Assembly (NCBI GenBank): GCA_002412495.1
Contig: DHVE01000026.1
Coordinates: 1 to 10,462 of the forward strand
DNA from: Betaproteobacteria bacterium UBA5216
GTDB taxonomy: Bacteria; Pseudomonadota; Gammaproteobacteria; Burkholderiales; SG8-41
Length of the DNA: 10,462 nt
Reading direction: 5' to 3'
Below are positions 1-6,975 of this stretch, in pieces. The position numbers were made by a program, and so were the translations under genes. Numbering within the stretch: position 1 is the first letter of the stretch; each line of letters starts with the position of its first letter. The notes below the pieces were generated by a model. The model was not told the DNA's origin. It did no database searches and was given only the letters and a program-made list of their open reading frames with translations.

Positions 1-253
1 CCGGCGCGCGCCGGTAACCCATGGTCATCGATTTGCCGTCTCTTGAATAAACAAAGGGCGCGCACGATTCCGCGTCGAACGCGGCCTTGGTCGCCTCATC
101 CGCCTTGAGATAGAGCTCGTCATCCACGATGATCGCCATGAACAAACCGTCCAGATAAATGCCGTGGCCGCCAAACATGCGCTTGCTCGCCACGCGTCCC
201 GCCGGCGCGAGCAGTTCCATGACGTAATTCACGAATTCACCGCTGGACGCCAT
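1..253 (-). CDS. TfoX/Sxy N-terminal domain protein (partial, 3' end outside window)
   Basis: The minus strand from ATG at 251-253 stays open to the window edge, giving 84 residues without a stop. The protein begins MASSGEFVNYVMELLAPAG and continues with SKRMFGGHGIYLDG at about residues 23-36, then FMAIIVDDELYLKAD and a later YSRDGKSMTMGYRRAP. This is the characteristic pattern of the TfoX N-terminal domain (Pfam TfoX_N). In gammaproteobacteria Sxy/TfoX activates competence genes with CRP, but most stand-alone TfoX_N proteins have no established role, so no function is assigned. The ATG shares one base with the TGA stop of mgtE (253-255), so the gene is probably translationally coupled to it. 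The C-terminus is not visible, so I cannot tell whether a TfoX_C domain follows. Confidence 0.85.
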   Translation of the reverse strand, partial: MASSGEFVNYVMELLAPAGRVASKRMFGGHGIYLDGLFMAIIVDDELYLKADEATKAAFDAESCAPFVYSRDGKSMTMGYRRAP

Positions 254-1488
254 CACAGCACCAGCAGCGTTGCCAAGCCAAGCAATAGTCCCATGCTCAC
301 CACGTCGGTTGCGGTGGTAAGAAAGATGCTCGACGCGGTGGCCGGATCGAGACCGAAGCGCTTGAGGGTCAACGGCACCAGCGCGCCGGATAAACCACTG
401 GCGACGCAACTGCCGATCATGGCGAGCCACACTACCACTGCAAGCATCAACGCATGCGGCGATTTTTGCAGCGTGGCGATGAAAAACATGCCAAGCGCCG
501 CCACCAGCCCCACCATGGCGCCGTTCATCAAGCCGAGCGAAGCCTCCTTGACGACGAGGATTTTTTCCTGCCCCGGTTTAAGCTCGCCCAGCGTGATGCC
601 GCGCAAGGTGACGGCGAGCGCCTGACAGCCGGTGTTGCCCGATTGTCCCGCGAGCACCGGCAGAAACAGTGCGAGTATCACCAGTTTATCGACCGTGCCC
701 TGAAACACACCCACCACGCCGCCCGCGATGAAGGCAGTGAGCAAATTCAGCTGCAGCCACGGGTGGCGAAACTTGAGGCTTTGCAGCCACGGCGTGGAGA
801 GCCGTTCTTCTTTTTCGACGCCCATCATGGTGCCGGCCTGCAAGGTGATTTCAAAGGCCTGGGCCTGAAACAGGGTTTGCCCGCGCACCAGACCGAGCAA
901 CACACCGTTGGCGTCGCACACCGGATACACCGGGTAATGTCGGTCGAGCACCAGCTTCATGGCATCCGATAGCGGCAGATCGGGCCTGAGAGAAAATACA
1001 TCGCGCAGCATGAGGGCGTCCAGCCGCGCGTGTTGTTCCGAAAACAGCAGGTCGCGCATGGTAATCAGCCCCAGCAACTTGCCGCTGGCGTCGGTGACGT
1101 AACCATAAGTAACAAATGCGGTCTTGACGATTGTGCGCAACGCGTCGATCGCTGCGCCCACCGTGGTGTCGGGGCGGAATACCGCAAGCGGTGTTTCCAT
1201 CATGCGCCCGATACTGTCTTCGGGGTAAGCCAGATTGCGCGTCCATTGACGCGAGATCACAGCGGGCGCTTCAAGCAGGATGCTGTCGCGTAATCCGCCC
1301 GGCAGCGCGGCGAGAATGTCCTGCGCGGTTGCGGTACCCAGCGCCACCAGCACGGCGCCCGCGACCGGCGCGGAATAGTCCGAGAGCAAACTGGCTGCTG
1401 CCCCGGGTGCCAGCATGCGTACCTGACTCAGCAATATCGCGGCTTGTTGTTCGATGCCCCGCGGTGTCACGATGCTGGCTTCTGACAT
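253..1488 (-). CDS. mgtE: Magnesium transporter MgtE
   Basis: The product is an inner-membrane Mg2+ channel of 411 residues. A short MgtE N-domain-like helical region covers about residues 12-95. Two CBS domains follow, at about 99-155 (YVTDASGKLLGLITMRDLLF) and 160-215 (YPVCDANGVLLGLVRGQTLF). The C-terminal pore domain has about five membrane segments, near 246-266, 270-293, 316-340, 347-373 and 386-411. It carries the family signatures PVLAGQSGNTGCQALAV (277-293) and DPATASSIFLTTATDVVSMG (381-400). D395 lies where the pore aspartate (D432 in Thermus MgtE) is expected relative to the C-terminus. I chose ATG 1488 because GGAG lies 8 bases upstream and the N-domain begins soon after. An in-frame ATG at 1533 has no such site and overlaps a -10-like hexamer. 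The protein is slightly shorter than the usual ~450 residues, apparently through a compact N-domain. In the family the cytoplasmic domains close the pore when Mg2+ is high. Confidence 0.93.
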   Translation of the reverse strand: MSEASIVTPRGIEQQAAILLSQVRMLAPGAAASLLSDYSAPVAGAVLVALGTATAQDILAALPGGLRDSILLEAPAVISRQWTRNLAYPEDSIGRMMETPLAVFRPDTTVGAAIDALRTIVKTAFVTYGYVTDASGKLLGLITMRDLLFSEQHARLDALMLRDVFSLRPDLPLSDAMKLVLDRHYPVYPVCDANGVLLGLVRGQTLFQAQAFEITLQAGTMMGVEKEERLSTPWLQSLKFRHPWLQLNLLTAFIAGGVVGVFQGTVDKLVILALFLPVLAGQSGNTGCQALAVTLRGITLGELKPGQEKILVVKEASLGLMNGAMVGLVAALGMFFIATLQKSPHALMLAVVVWLAMIGSCVASGLSGALVPLTLKRFGLDPATASSIFLTTATDVVSMGLLLGLATLLVL

Positions 1489-1528
1489 GACGTGCGCTCC
1501 CTCGTAAGATGATGGCTGGCCGTGCAAC

Positions 1529-1558
1529 ATCATAGCGCGCGGAGCGCGGCGAGTACAA
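1529..1558 (-). promoter_or_regulatory. Candidate sigma-70 promoter for mgtE-tfoX
   Basis: On the minus strand TATGAT (1534 to 1529; 5 of 6 to consensus) is preceded by TTGTAC (1558 to 1553) with an 18-base spacer. The -35 box is a weak match. A start near 1522 would give a leader of about 34 bases before the mgtE ATG at 1488, consistent with the chosen start. Confidence 0.4.
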
Positions 1559-1573
1559 TATGTGCATTAGCAC

Positions 1574-1595
1574 GCACAAGCACAAGCACAAGCAC
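1574..1595. repeat. Short tandem hexanucleotide repeat, GCACAA x3 plus GCAC
   Basis: Three perfect copies of GCACAA (1574-1591) are followed by a partial GCAC. They lie in the 166-base gap between metF and mgtE, just upstream of the candidate mgtE promoter. Nothing else coding or structured was recognised in this gap, and no clear U-tract terminator follows metF. Confidence 0.8.
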
Positions 1596-1654
1596 GCGGC
1601 GGCGGGGATTGGCAGCGCCCCGCGCGCGTGTTGCGCGGACGAAACGGCGGGGTC

Positions 1655-2500
1655 TTACAAGCCCAGCCGTTTCCAGATGGCCGAGGTCAGCCCGGACTGG
1701 TTCATCGTATAAAAATGCAGCCCCGGCGCGCCCGCTTTCAGCAAGTCTTCGCAAAGCCGGGTGACGACATCCAGTCCGAATGCGCGGATGGAGTCGATGT
1801 CGTCACCGTAGCCTTCGAGCTTCTTGCGAATCCAGCGGGGGATTTCCGCGCCACACGCGTCCGAAAACCGCGCAAGTTGCGAGAAGCGCCCGATCGGCAT
1901 GATGCCTGGCACGATGGGAATGGTGATGCCCATTTTTTCGCATTGCTCGATGAAGTGGTAATACGCATCGGCGTTATAGAAATACTGCGTGATCGCCGAA
2001 TCCGCGCCAGCCTCGACCTTGCGCCGGAAATTATTAAGATCATCCAGCGCGTTCTTGGCCTGCGGATGGTATTCCGGGTAGGCCGCGACTTCGATGTGAA
2101 ATCCACCGTCGAATTCCTTGCGAATAAACGCCACCAGTTCATTGGCGTAATGAAACTCGCCGGCCGACGCGGTGCCCGACGGCAGATCGCCACGCAGCGC
2201 CACCACGTGTTTGATGCCGTTATCGCGGTATTGACCAAGGATTTCCCGCAAGCCCGCGCGCGTGGAGCCGATGCACGAAATATGCGGTGCCGCATCGTGG
2301 CCCGCCGCGCGCAAATCGAGCACGGCTTTCAAGGTGCGCGCTTGCGTCGAACCGCCCGCGCCGTAGGTCACCGAAAAGAACTTCGGCTTCAACAAAGCCA
2401 GTTCGCGCGCGGTGACCGCGAGTTTCTCCGCGCCCTCATCCGTATTGGGCGGGAAAAACTCGAAGCTGTAGGTGCGAGGGTGTTTTTGCTGGGATTGCAT
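1655..2500 (-). CDS. metF: 5,10-methylenetetrahydrofolate reductase
   Basis: This FAD-dependent cytosolic enzyme reduces 5,10-methylene-THF to 5-methyl-THF, the methyl donor for methionine synthase. The 281-residue product shows the full MTHFR barrel pattern: YSFEFFPP with E14 (equivalent to catalytic E28 of E. coli MetF), FFSVTYGAGGST (41-52), ALRGD with D105 (equivalent to D120), ITQYFYN with Q172 (equivalent to Q183), and VPGIMPI in the C-terminal half. It ends in the typical ...TSAIWKRLGL. Length is close to the 290-300 residues usual for bacterial MetF. The ATG at 2498-2500 follows a GAGGGGG ribosome site (2504-2510). It starts 14 bases after the ahcY stop on the same strand, so both are read as one operon under the SAH riboswitch. 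In some relatives a small membrane-protein gene lies between ahcY and metF; there is no room for one here. Confidence 0.97.
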   Translation of the reverse strand: MQSQQKHPRTYSFEFFPPNTDEGAEKLAVTARELALLKPKFFSVTYGAGGSTQARTLKAVLDLRAAGHDAAPHISCIGSTRAGLREILGQYRDNGIKHVVALRGDLPSGTASAGEFHYANELVAFIRKEFDGGFHIEVAAYPEYHPQAKNALDDLNNFRRKVEAGADSAITQYFYNADAYYHFIEQCEKMGITIPIVPGIMPIGRFSQLARFSDACGAEIPRWIRKKLEGYGDDIDSIRAFGLDVVTRLCEDLLKAGAPGLHFYTMNQSGLTSAIWKRLGL

Positions 2501-2514
2501 ACGACCCCCTCGGG

Positions 2515-3927
<1,413 letters not shown>

Positions 3928-3933
3928 CACGCG

Positions 3934-3938
3934 CTCCT
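3934..3938 (-). promoter_or_regulatory. ahcY ribosome binding site, probably occluded by riboswitch pairing
   Basis: AGGAG on the minus strand is 6 bases upstream of ATG 3927. The minus-strand stretch GAGCGC (3936 to 3931), which includes part of this site, is exactly complementary to GCGCTC (3968 to 3963) in the 3' pseudoknot strand of the SAH aptamer. An inner TTTCA/TGAAA pairing is also possible between them. This gives a plausible sequestering hairpin when the aptamer is not folded. The pairing is read from sequence; the regulation is inferred. Confidence 0.6.
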
Positions 3939-3959
3939 TTCAGTGTTATGAAAAAAGTT

Positions 3960-4046
3960 CGTGAGCGCCGTTGCGGGGTTAAGTCCACCGAGCCTGGCAG
4001 ATACGCGATAACAAAAATCCGCGTTCCGTCGCAACGCTCCTCGGTG
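3960..4046 (-). promoter_or_regulatory. SAH riboswitch aptamer upstream of ahcY-metF
   Basis: Reading the minus strand from 4046, CACCGAG (4046 to 4040) forms a perfect 7-bp P1 stem with CTCGGTG (3992 to 3986). Between them are the conserved core elements GAGCGTTGCGAC and GCCAGG next to P1, with a variable region in the middle. Downstream lies GCAACGGCGCTCACG (3974 to 3960). Its GCAA and CGCTC are complementary to TTGC and GAGCG of the 5' core, which gives the pseudoknot of this class. Element order and wording match the Rfam SAH riboswitch family, known from beta- and gammaproteobacteria ahead of ahcY, metF and metH. The class binds S-adenosylhomocysteine, discriminates against SAM, and activates expression. 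The aptamer begins a few bases after the predicted transcription start and ends 33 bases before the ahcY ATG. Confidence 0.93.
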
Positions 4047-4055
4047 AAGTTCAAA

Positions 4056-4084
4056 ATTATAAAGCAAAATATTGGGCGTGTATA
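4056..4084 (-). promoter_or_regulatory. Sigma-70 promoter of ahcY-metF
   Basis: On the minus strand TATACA (4084 to 4079; 4 of 6) is followed, after exactly 17 bases, by a perfect TATAAT (4061 to 4056). Initiation would fall near 4049, immediately before the 5' strand of the riboswitch P1 stem at 4046. That placement fits an aptamer at the extreme 5' end of the transcript. Confidence 0.75.
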
Positions 4085-4107
4085 GCAGGAAATATGCAAA
4101 AAAGTAA

Positions 4108-4113
4108 TATAAT
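4108..4113 (+). promoter_or_regulatory. Candidate -10 element for the TIR-tctC unit
   Basis: A perfect TATAAT on the plus strand would initiate near 4120, leaving a leader of about 35 bases before the TTG start at 4156. The hexamer 17 bases upstream (GCAGGA, 4085-4090) is a poor -35, so the promoter may be weak or need an activator. It lies back to back with the ahcY promoter in an A+T-rich stretch (about 4050-4130). Confidence 0.4.
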
Positions 4114-4142
4114 CAATCGGTTGCATTTTCCGTCCGTTGACG

Positions 4143-4148
4143 AAGGAG
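4143..4148 (+). promoter_or_regulatory. Ribosome binding site that decides a TTG start for the TIR gene
   Basis: AAGGAG at 4143-4148 is separated by 7 bases from TTG at 4156-4158, which is ideal, but by only 1 base from the in-frame ATG at 4150. The TTG start also gives MARKVFYSF, the usual beginning of this family, whereas the ATG would add two residues (MF). Confidence 0.75.
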
Positions 4149-4155
4149 AATGTTC

Positions 4156-4656
4156 TTGGCGAGAAAAGTCTTTTATAGTTTTGATTACGCGGCCGACTTT
4201 GCGCGTGTTGCCGCCGTGCGCGCGCTAGTGGGGGTCGAGGGCAACGCTTCCGCCGCCGAAAAAGATTGGGCTGCGTTGACCAAAGCTGGCGAGACGACGA
4301 TTCAGCGCTGGATCGATGGTCAACTGGCGAACCGCGAATGCACCATCGTGCTGATTGGCGCAAATACCGCAGGCCGCCGTTGGATAAAATACGAAATCGA
4401 AAAATCGTGGGCCGAAAAAAAAGGGCTGCTGGGAATATATATACACAACCTGCCGGATGCGTCCGGCGCAAAGGCGCAGAAGGGCAAGAATCCGTTCGAC
4501 GGTCTGCAAGTAAAAAGCACGGGCGCGTATCTCGCGAAAATCGTCAAAGCCTACGAGCCACTGCCCACCGAAAGCCGGGCGATCGTGAATTTTATCGGTA
4601 TGAATCTGGCAAAATGGGTGGAAGAAGCCATACGCCTACGCAGCGCGTACTCGTGA
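4156..4656 (+). CDS. TIR-like domain protein of the DUF1863/MTH538 (Thoeris ThsB-like) family
   Basis: The 166-residue product is a single TIR-like domain with no signal peptide or membrane segment. Landmarks are the first strand RKVFYSFDY (3-11), the helical EKDWAALTKAGETTIQRWIDGQL (35-57), the strand CTIVLIGANTAGRRWIKYEIEKSW (62-85) with acidic E80 and E82, and LLGIYIHNLPDASG (91-104). KGKNPFDGL (109-117) and a C-terminal FIGMNLAKWVEEA complete the family pattern. In the Thoeris antiphage system, ThsB proteins of this fold make an NAD-derived signal that activates ThsA. Here no ThsA (SIR2 or SLOG effector) is seen within 4 kb on either side, so a defence role is inference. Family members I recall often have FSFHY where this has YSFDY; the importance is unknown. 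Hand-counted GC is about 55%, like a sampled part of ahcY, so composition gives no sign of recent transfer. tctC follows 15 bases downstream. Confidence 0.85.
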   Translation: MARKVFYSFDYAADFARVAAVRALVGVEGNASAAEKDWAALTKAGETTIQRWIDGQLANRECTIVLIGANTAGRRWIKYEIEKSWAEKKGLLGIYIHNLPDASGAKAQKGKNPFDGLQVKSTGAYLAKIVKAYEPLPTESRAIVNFIGMNLAKWVEEAIRLRSAYS

Positions 4657-4671
4657 TGAAAGGAGCCTTAG

Positions 4672-5670
4672 GTGCTTACGTGGCGTAAATGTATTACTAC
4701 GAGCGCGTGCAAACGCGCGGCGCAATTTTTGGCGGTGGCCTCCTTCGGTGGTTTGGCGCTGGCGCAGCAGGGGTATCCCGCCAAGTCCGTGCGCATCGTG
4801 GTGCCATTCCCGGCGGGTGGCCCCATCGACATGACCACGCGTCCGCTGGCGCAGAAACTGACCGAAGGGCTGGGCGGTCCGGTGGTGGTGGATAACCGGG
4901 GCGGCGCCAACGGCAACATCGGCGCGGAAAATGTCGCCAAATCGCCGCCGGACGGTTACTCGCTGGTGGTGGGCGCGGGCGGCGGCTTCGCCATCGGGCC
5001 GCATCTGTATACGAAGCTGCCGTTCGATGTATTTCGCGATTTCGCACCGGTGAGCCTGTTCGTCACGTTGCCGCAACTGCTGGTGGTGCATCCGCAGTTG
5101 CCGGTAAAAACGGTCAAGGACCTGGTGGCACTCGCCAAGGCGCGGCCCAATCAACTGAACTTCGGCTCATCGGGCACCGGCAGCACTCCGCATCTAGCGA
5201 TGGAATTGCTCAAGCGCTCGGCGCAAATCGAAATGGTGCATGTACCCTATAAAGGCATGGGGCCGGCGACCATGGATTTGATGGGCGGGCAACTGCAACT
5301 GACGTTCGCCGACATGCCGGTACTGCTGCAACAGGCCAAGGCCGGCAAGTTGCGCCCGCTGGCGGTGGGCACGCCCAAGCGTTCGGCCAGTCTGTCGGAT
5401 GTCCCGACCATTATCGAAGCGGGATTTCCAAAAGTGGAAGCCTACAACTGGTACGGCCTGTTCGCGCCTGCCGGTACGCCCAAGGACATCATAGCCCGGC
5501 TTAACGCCGAAACGATCAAGGCCATGAATAATCCTGAACTGAAGAGCTTTGTGCAGAGCCAGGGCGCGGAAGCCGCTGCAGGAACGCCCGAGCAGCTCGG
5601 TGCGCTGCATAAGCGCGAATTTGACAAGTGGGGTGTGGTGGTAAAAGCGATCGGCGTTACGCTGGAATAA
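4672..5670 (+). CDS. TctC/Bug-family periplasmic solute-binding protein
   Basis: This 332-residue exported protein belongs to the tripartite tricarboxylate receptor (TctC, Bug) family. A basic start (LTWRKCITTSACKRAAQ) leads into a hydrophobic stretch and a signal peptidase I-type site ALA/QQ after residue 31. The mature part shows family hallmarks: YPAKSVRIVVPFPAGGPIDMTTRPLAQ (35-61), DNRGGANGNIGAENVAKSPPDGY (74-96), the middle VPYKGMGPATMDLMGGQLQLTFADMP, and the later LRPLAVGTPKRSASLSDVPTIIEAGFP. The start is GTG, supported by AAAGGAG (4659-4665) 6 bases upstream. Such proteins bind carboxylates or related small acids for TctAB importers or act as sensors; the ligand cannot be read from sequence. 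No tctA or tctB is nearby, which is common for the many orphan Bug proteins of Burkholderiales. It lies 15 bases after the TIR gene and ends at a terminator hairpin. Confidence 0.92.
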   Translation: MLTWRKCITTSACKRAAQFLAVASFGGLALAQQGYPAKSVRIVVPFPAGGPIDMTTRPLAQKLTEGLGGPVVVDNRGGANGNIGAENVAKSPPDGYSLVVGAGGGFAIGPHLYTKLPFDVFRDFAPVSLFVTLPQLLVVHPQLPVKTVKDLVALAKARPNQLNFGSSGTGSTPHLAMELLKRSAQIEMVHVPYKGMGPATMDLMGGQLQLTFADMPVLLQQAKAGKLRPLAVGTPKRSASLSDVPTIIEAGFPKVEAYNWYGLFAPAGTPKDIIARLNAETIKAMNNPELKSFVQSQGAEAAAGTPEQLGALHKREFDKWGVVVKAIGVTLE

Positions 5671-5681
5671 CGCAAACAAAA

Positions 5682-5701
5682 AACGCCGGCTGGCCGGCGT
5701 T
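5682..5701. terminator. Bidirectional intrinsic terminator between convergent tctC and metK
   Basis: AACGCCGG and CCGGCGTT form a perfect 8-bp stem around CTGG. On the minus strand the stem is followed by a strong T-rich run (complement of 5673-5681), making it a good metK terminator. On the plus strand only TTCTTAT follows, so it is weaker for tctC. It sits 11 bases after the tctC stop and 28 bases beyond the metK stop. Confidence 0.85.
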
Positions 5702-5729
5702 CTTATCGTGCGTAGTGTGAGCGCCCGCG

Positions 5730-6896
5730 TTACGGGATGCCCGCATCCGCCTTCAATGCCGCCACTTTGTCGGTGGCTTCCCACGTGAACTCCGGCTCGT
5801 CGCGTCCAAAGTGCCCGTGCGCAGCGGTTTTTTCGTAAATCGGGCGCAGCAGATTGAGTGACTGGATGATGCCTTTGGGACGCAGATCAAAGTGCTTCTC
5901 GACCAGCTTGGCGATTTTTTCGTCGGGGATCTTGCCGGTGCCGAAGGTTTCGACCAGCACGCTGACCGGACGTGCAATACCGATGGCGTACGCCACCTGA
6001 ATTTCGCATTTGGCCGCGAGCCCGGCGGCAACGATGTTTTTCGCCACGTATCGCGCCGCGTAGGCGGCAGAGCGATCGACTTTTGACGGATCCTTGCCCG
6101 AAAACGCGCCGCCACCATGGCGTGAATAACCGCCGTAGGTATCGACGATGATCTTGCGACCGGTCAAGCCGGTGTCGCCTTGGGGGCCGCCGATCACAAA
6201 ACGGCCTGTCGGGTTGATCAAATACTTGGTGTCCTTGGTGATCATGTTCTTCGGTAGGACCGGTTTGCAGATCTGCTCGATCACGCTTTCGGTCAGCGGC
6301 TCGTGCGAAATATCGTCGGTGTGCTGCGTGGAAATCACCACGGTGTCGATGTGCGTGGGCTTGCCGTCCACGTACTGCACCGACACTTGCGATTTGGCGT
6401 CCGGGCGCGCCCACGGCAAACGGCCATCGCGGCGCAATTCGGCATGGCGTTCCATCAATCGATGCGCGTAGTAAATGGGCATCGGCATCAGTTGCGGCGT
6501 TTCGTCGCAGGCAAATCCGAACATCAGACCTTGGTCGCCCGCGCCTTGATCAAGATCGAGCCCCTTGCCTTCATCAACGCCTTGCGCGATGTCCGGCGAT
6601 TGCTGGTCATAAGCCACCATCACGCCGCAGCTCTTATAATCAAAGCCGATGTCGGAATCGGTATAGCCGATGCGCTTGATGGTTTTGCGCGCGACCTGTG
6701 CGTAATCGACACGCGCGCTGGTGGTGATCTGCCCTGCCATAACCACGAGACCGGTGTGCGTCAGGGTTTCGGCGGCCACGCGGCCGTTTTTGTCCTGCGC
6801 CAAAATGGCATCGAGTACGGCATCGGAAATGGCGTCCGCGATTTTATCGGGATGGCCTTCTGAAACGGATTCGGAGGTAAACAGAAAGTTGCTCAT
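5730..6896 (-). CDS. metK: S-adenosylmethionine synthetase (methionine adenosyltransferase)
   Basis: MetK condenses methionine and ATP into S-adenosylmethionine in the cytosol, releasing phosphate and diphosphate. The 388-residue protein is full length. It has the N-terminal FTSESVSEGHPDKIADAISD (6-25) with H15 and D17, the signature GAGDQGLMFG (118-127), INPTGRFVIGGPQGDTGLTG (227-246), and the phosphate-binding GGGAFSGKDPSKVDRS (261-276). The C-terminal part contains AYAIGIARPVSV and ends in ALKADAGIP. I chose ATG 6896 because MSNFLFTSESVSEGHPDK matches the family start. An upstream in-frame ATG at 6938 would add 14 residues not typical of MetK. Neither start has a clear Shine-Dalgarno. The gene faces tctC across a shared terminator and is divergent from lpxL. 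Functionally it belongs with ahcY and metF, but it has its own transcript and no riboswitch was recognised upstream. Confidence 0.97.
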   Translation of the reverse strand: MSNFLFTSESVSEGHPDKIADAISDAVLDAILAQDKNGRVAAETLTHTGLVVMAGQITTSARVDYAQVARKTIKRIGYTDSDIGFDYKSCGVMVAYDQQSPDIAQGVDEGKGLDLDQGAGDQGLMFGFACDETPQLMPMPIYYAHRLMERHAELRRDGRLPWARPDAKSQVSVQYVDGKPTHIDTVVISTQHTDDISHEPLTESVIEQICKPVLPKNMITKDTKYLINPTGRFVIGGPQGDTGLTGRKIIVDTYGGYSRHGGGAFSGKDPSKVDRSAAYAARYVAKNIVAAGLAAKCEIQVAYAIGIARPVSVLVETFGTGKIPDEKIAKLVEKHFDLRPKGIIQSLNLLRPIYEKTAAHGHFGRDEPEFTWEATDKVAALKADAGIP

Positions 6897-6938
6897 GGCG
6901 TGTGTACTTTGGGCTTCGTCGAGTGTAAAAAAGCGCAT

Positions 6939-6944
6939 AGAATA
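6939..6944 (-). promoter_or_regulatory. Candidate metK -10 element in the metK/lpxL divergent spacer
   Basis: TATTCT on the minus strand would initiate near 6932, downstream of the ATG at 6938 and upstream of ATG 6896, which agrees with the shorter metK start. The reverse reading of almost the same bases gives TAGAAT (6938-6943) for the plus strand, so lpxL could use an overlapping -10. Neither has a convincing -35, so the assignment is weak. Confidence 0.3.
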
Positions 6945-6975
6945 GCACGGAAGGTATTAATTCATAAGACAAACA

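Noticed and set aside
4656..4688. A ten-codon ORF (MKGALGAYVA) starting in a TGATG overlap with the TIR stop
   Set aside because: Its start has no ribosome site of its own, and its body covers the Shine-Dalgarno and start of tctC. It has no leader-peptide pattern or attenuator hairpin, so it is probably chance.
4156..5670. A complete Thoeris defence system
   Set aside because: Only a ThsB-like protein is present. The neighbour is a periplasmic TctC-type protein, not a ThsA SIR2/SLOG effector, so the system name is not justified from this window.
4156..5670. Recent horizontal acquisition of the TIR-tctC pair judged by base composition
   Set aside because: Hand-counted GC of the TIR gene (about 55%) resembles a sampled part of ahcY, and sampled tctC lines are about 67%, within the range of the window. 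No integrase, transposon ends or flanking repeats were seen. Position, not composition, is the only hint.
6897..6975. A SAM-responsive riboswitch ahead of metK
   Set aside because: The spacer is only 79 bases to lpxL, and the minus-strand leader shows no conserved SAM aptamer elements or paired stems I recognise.
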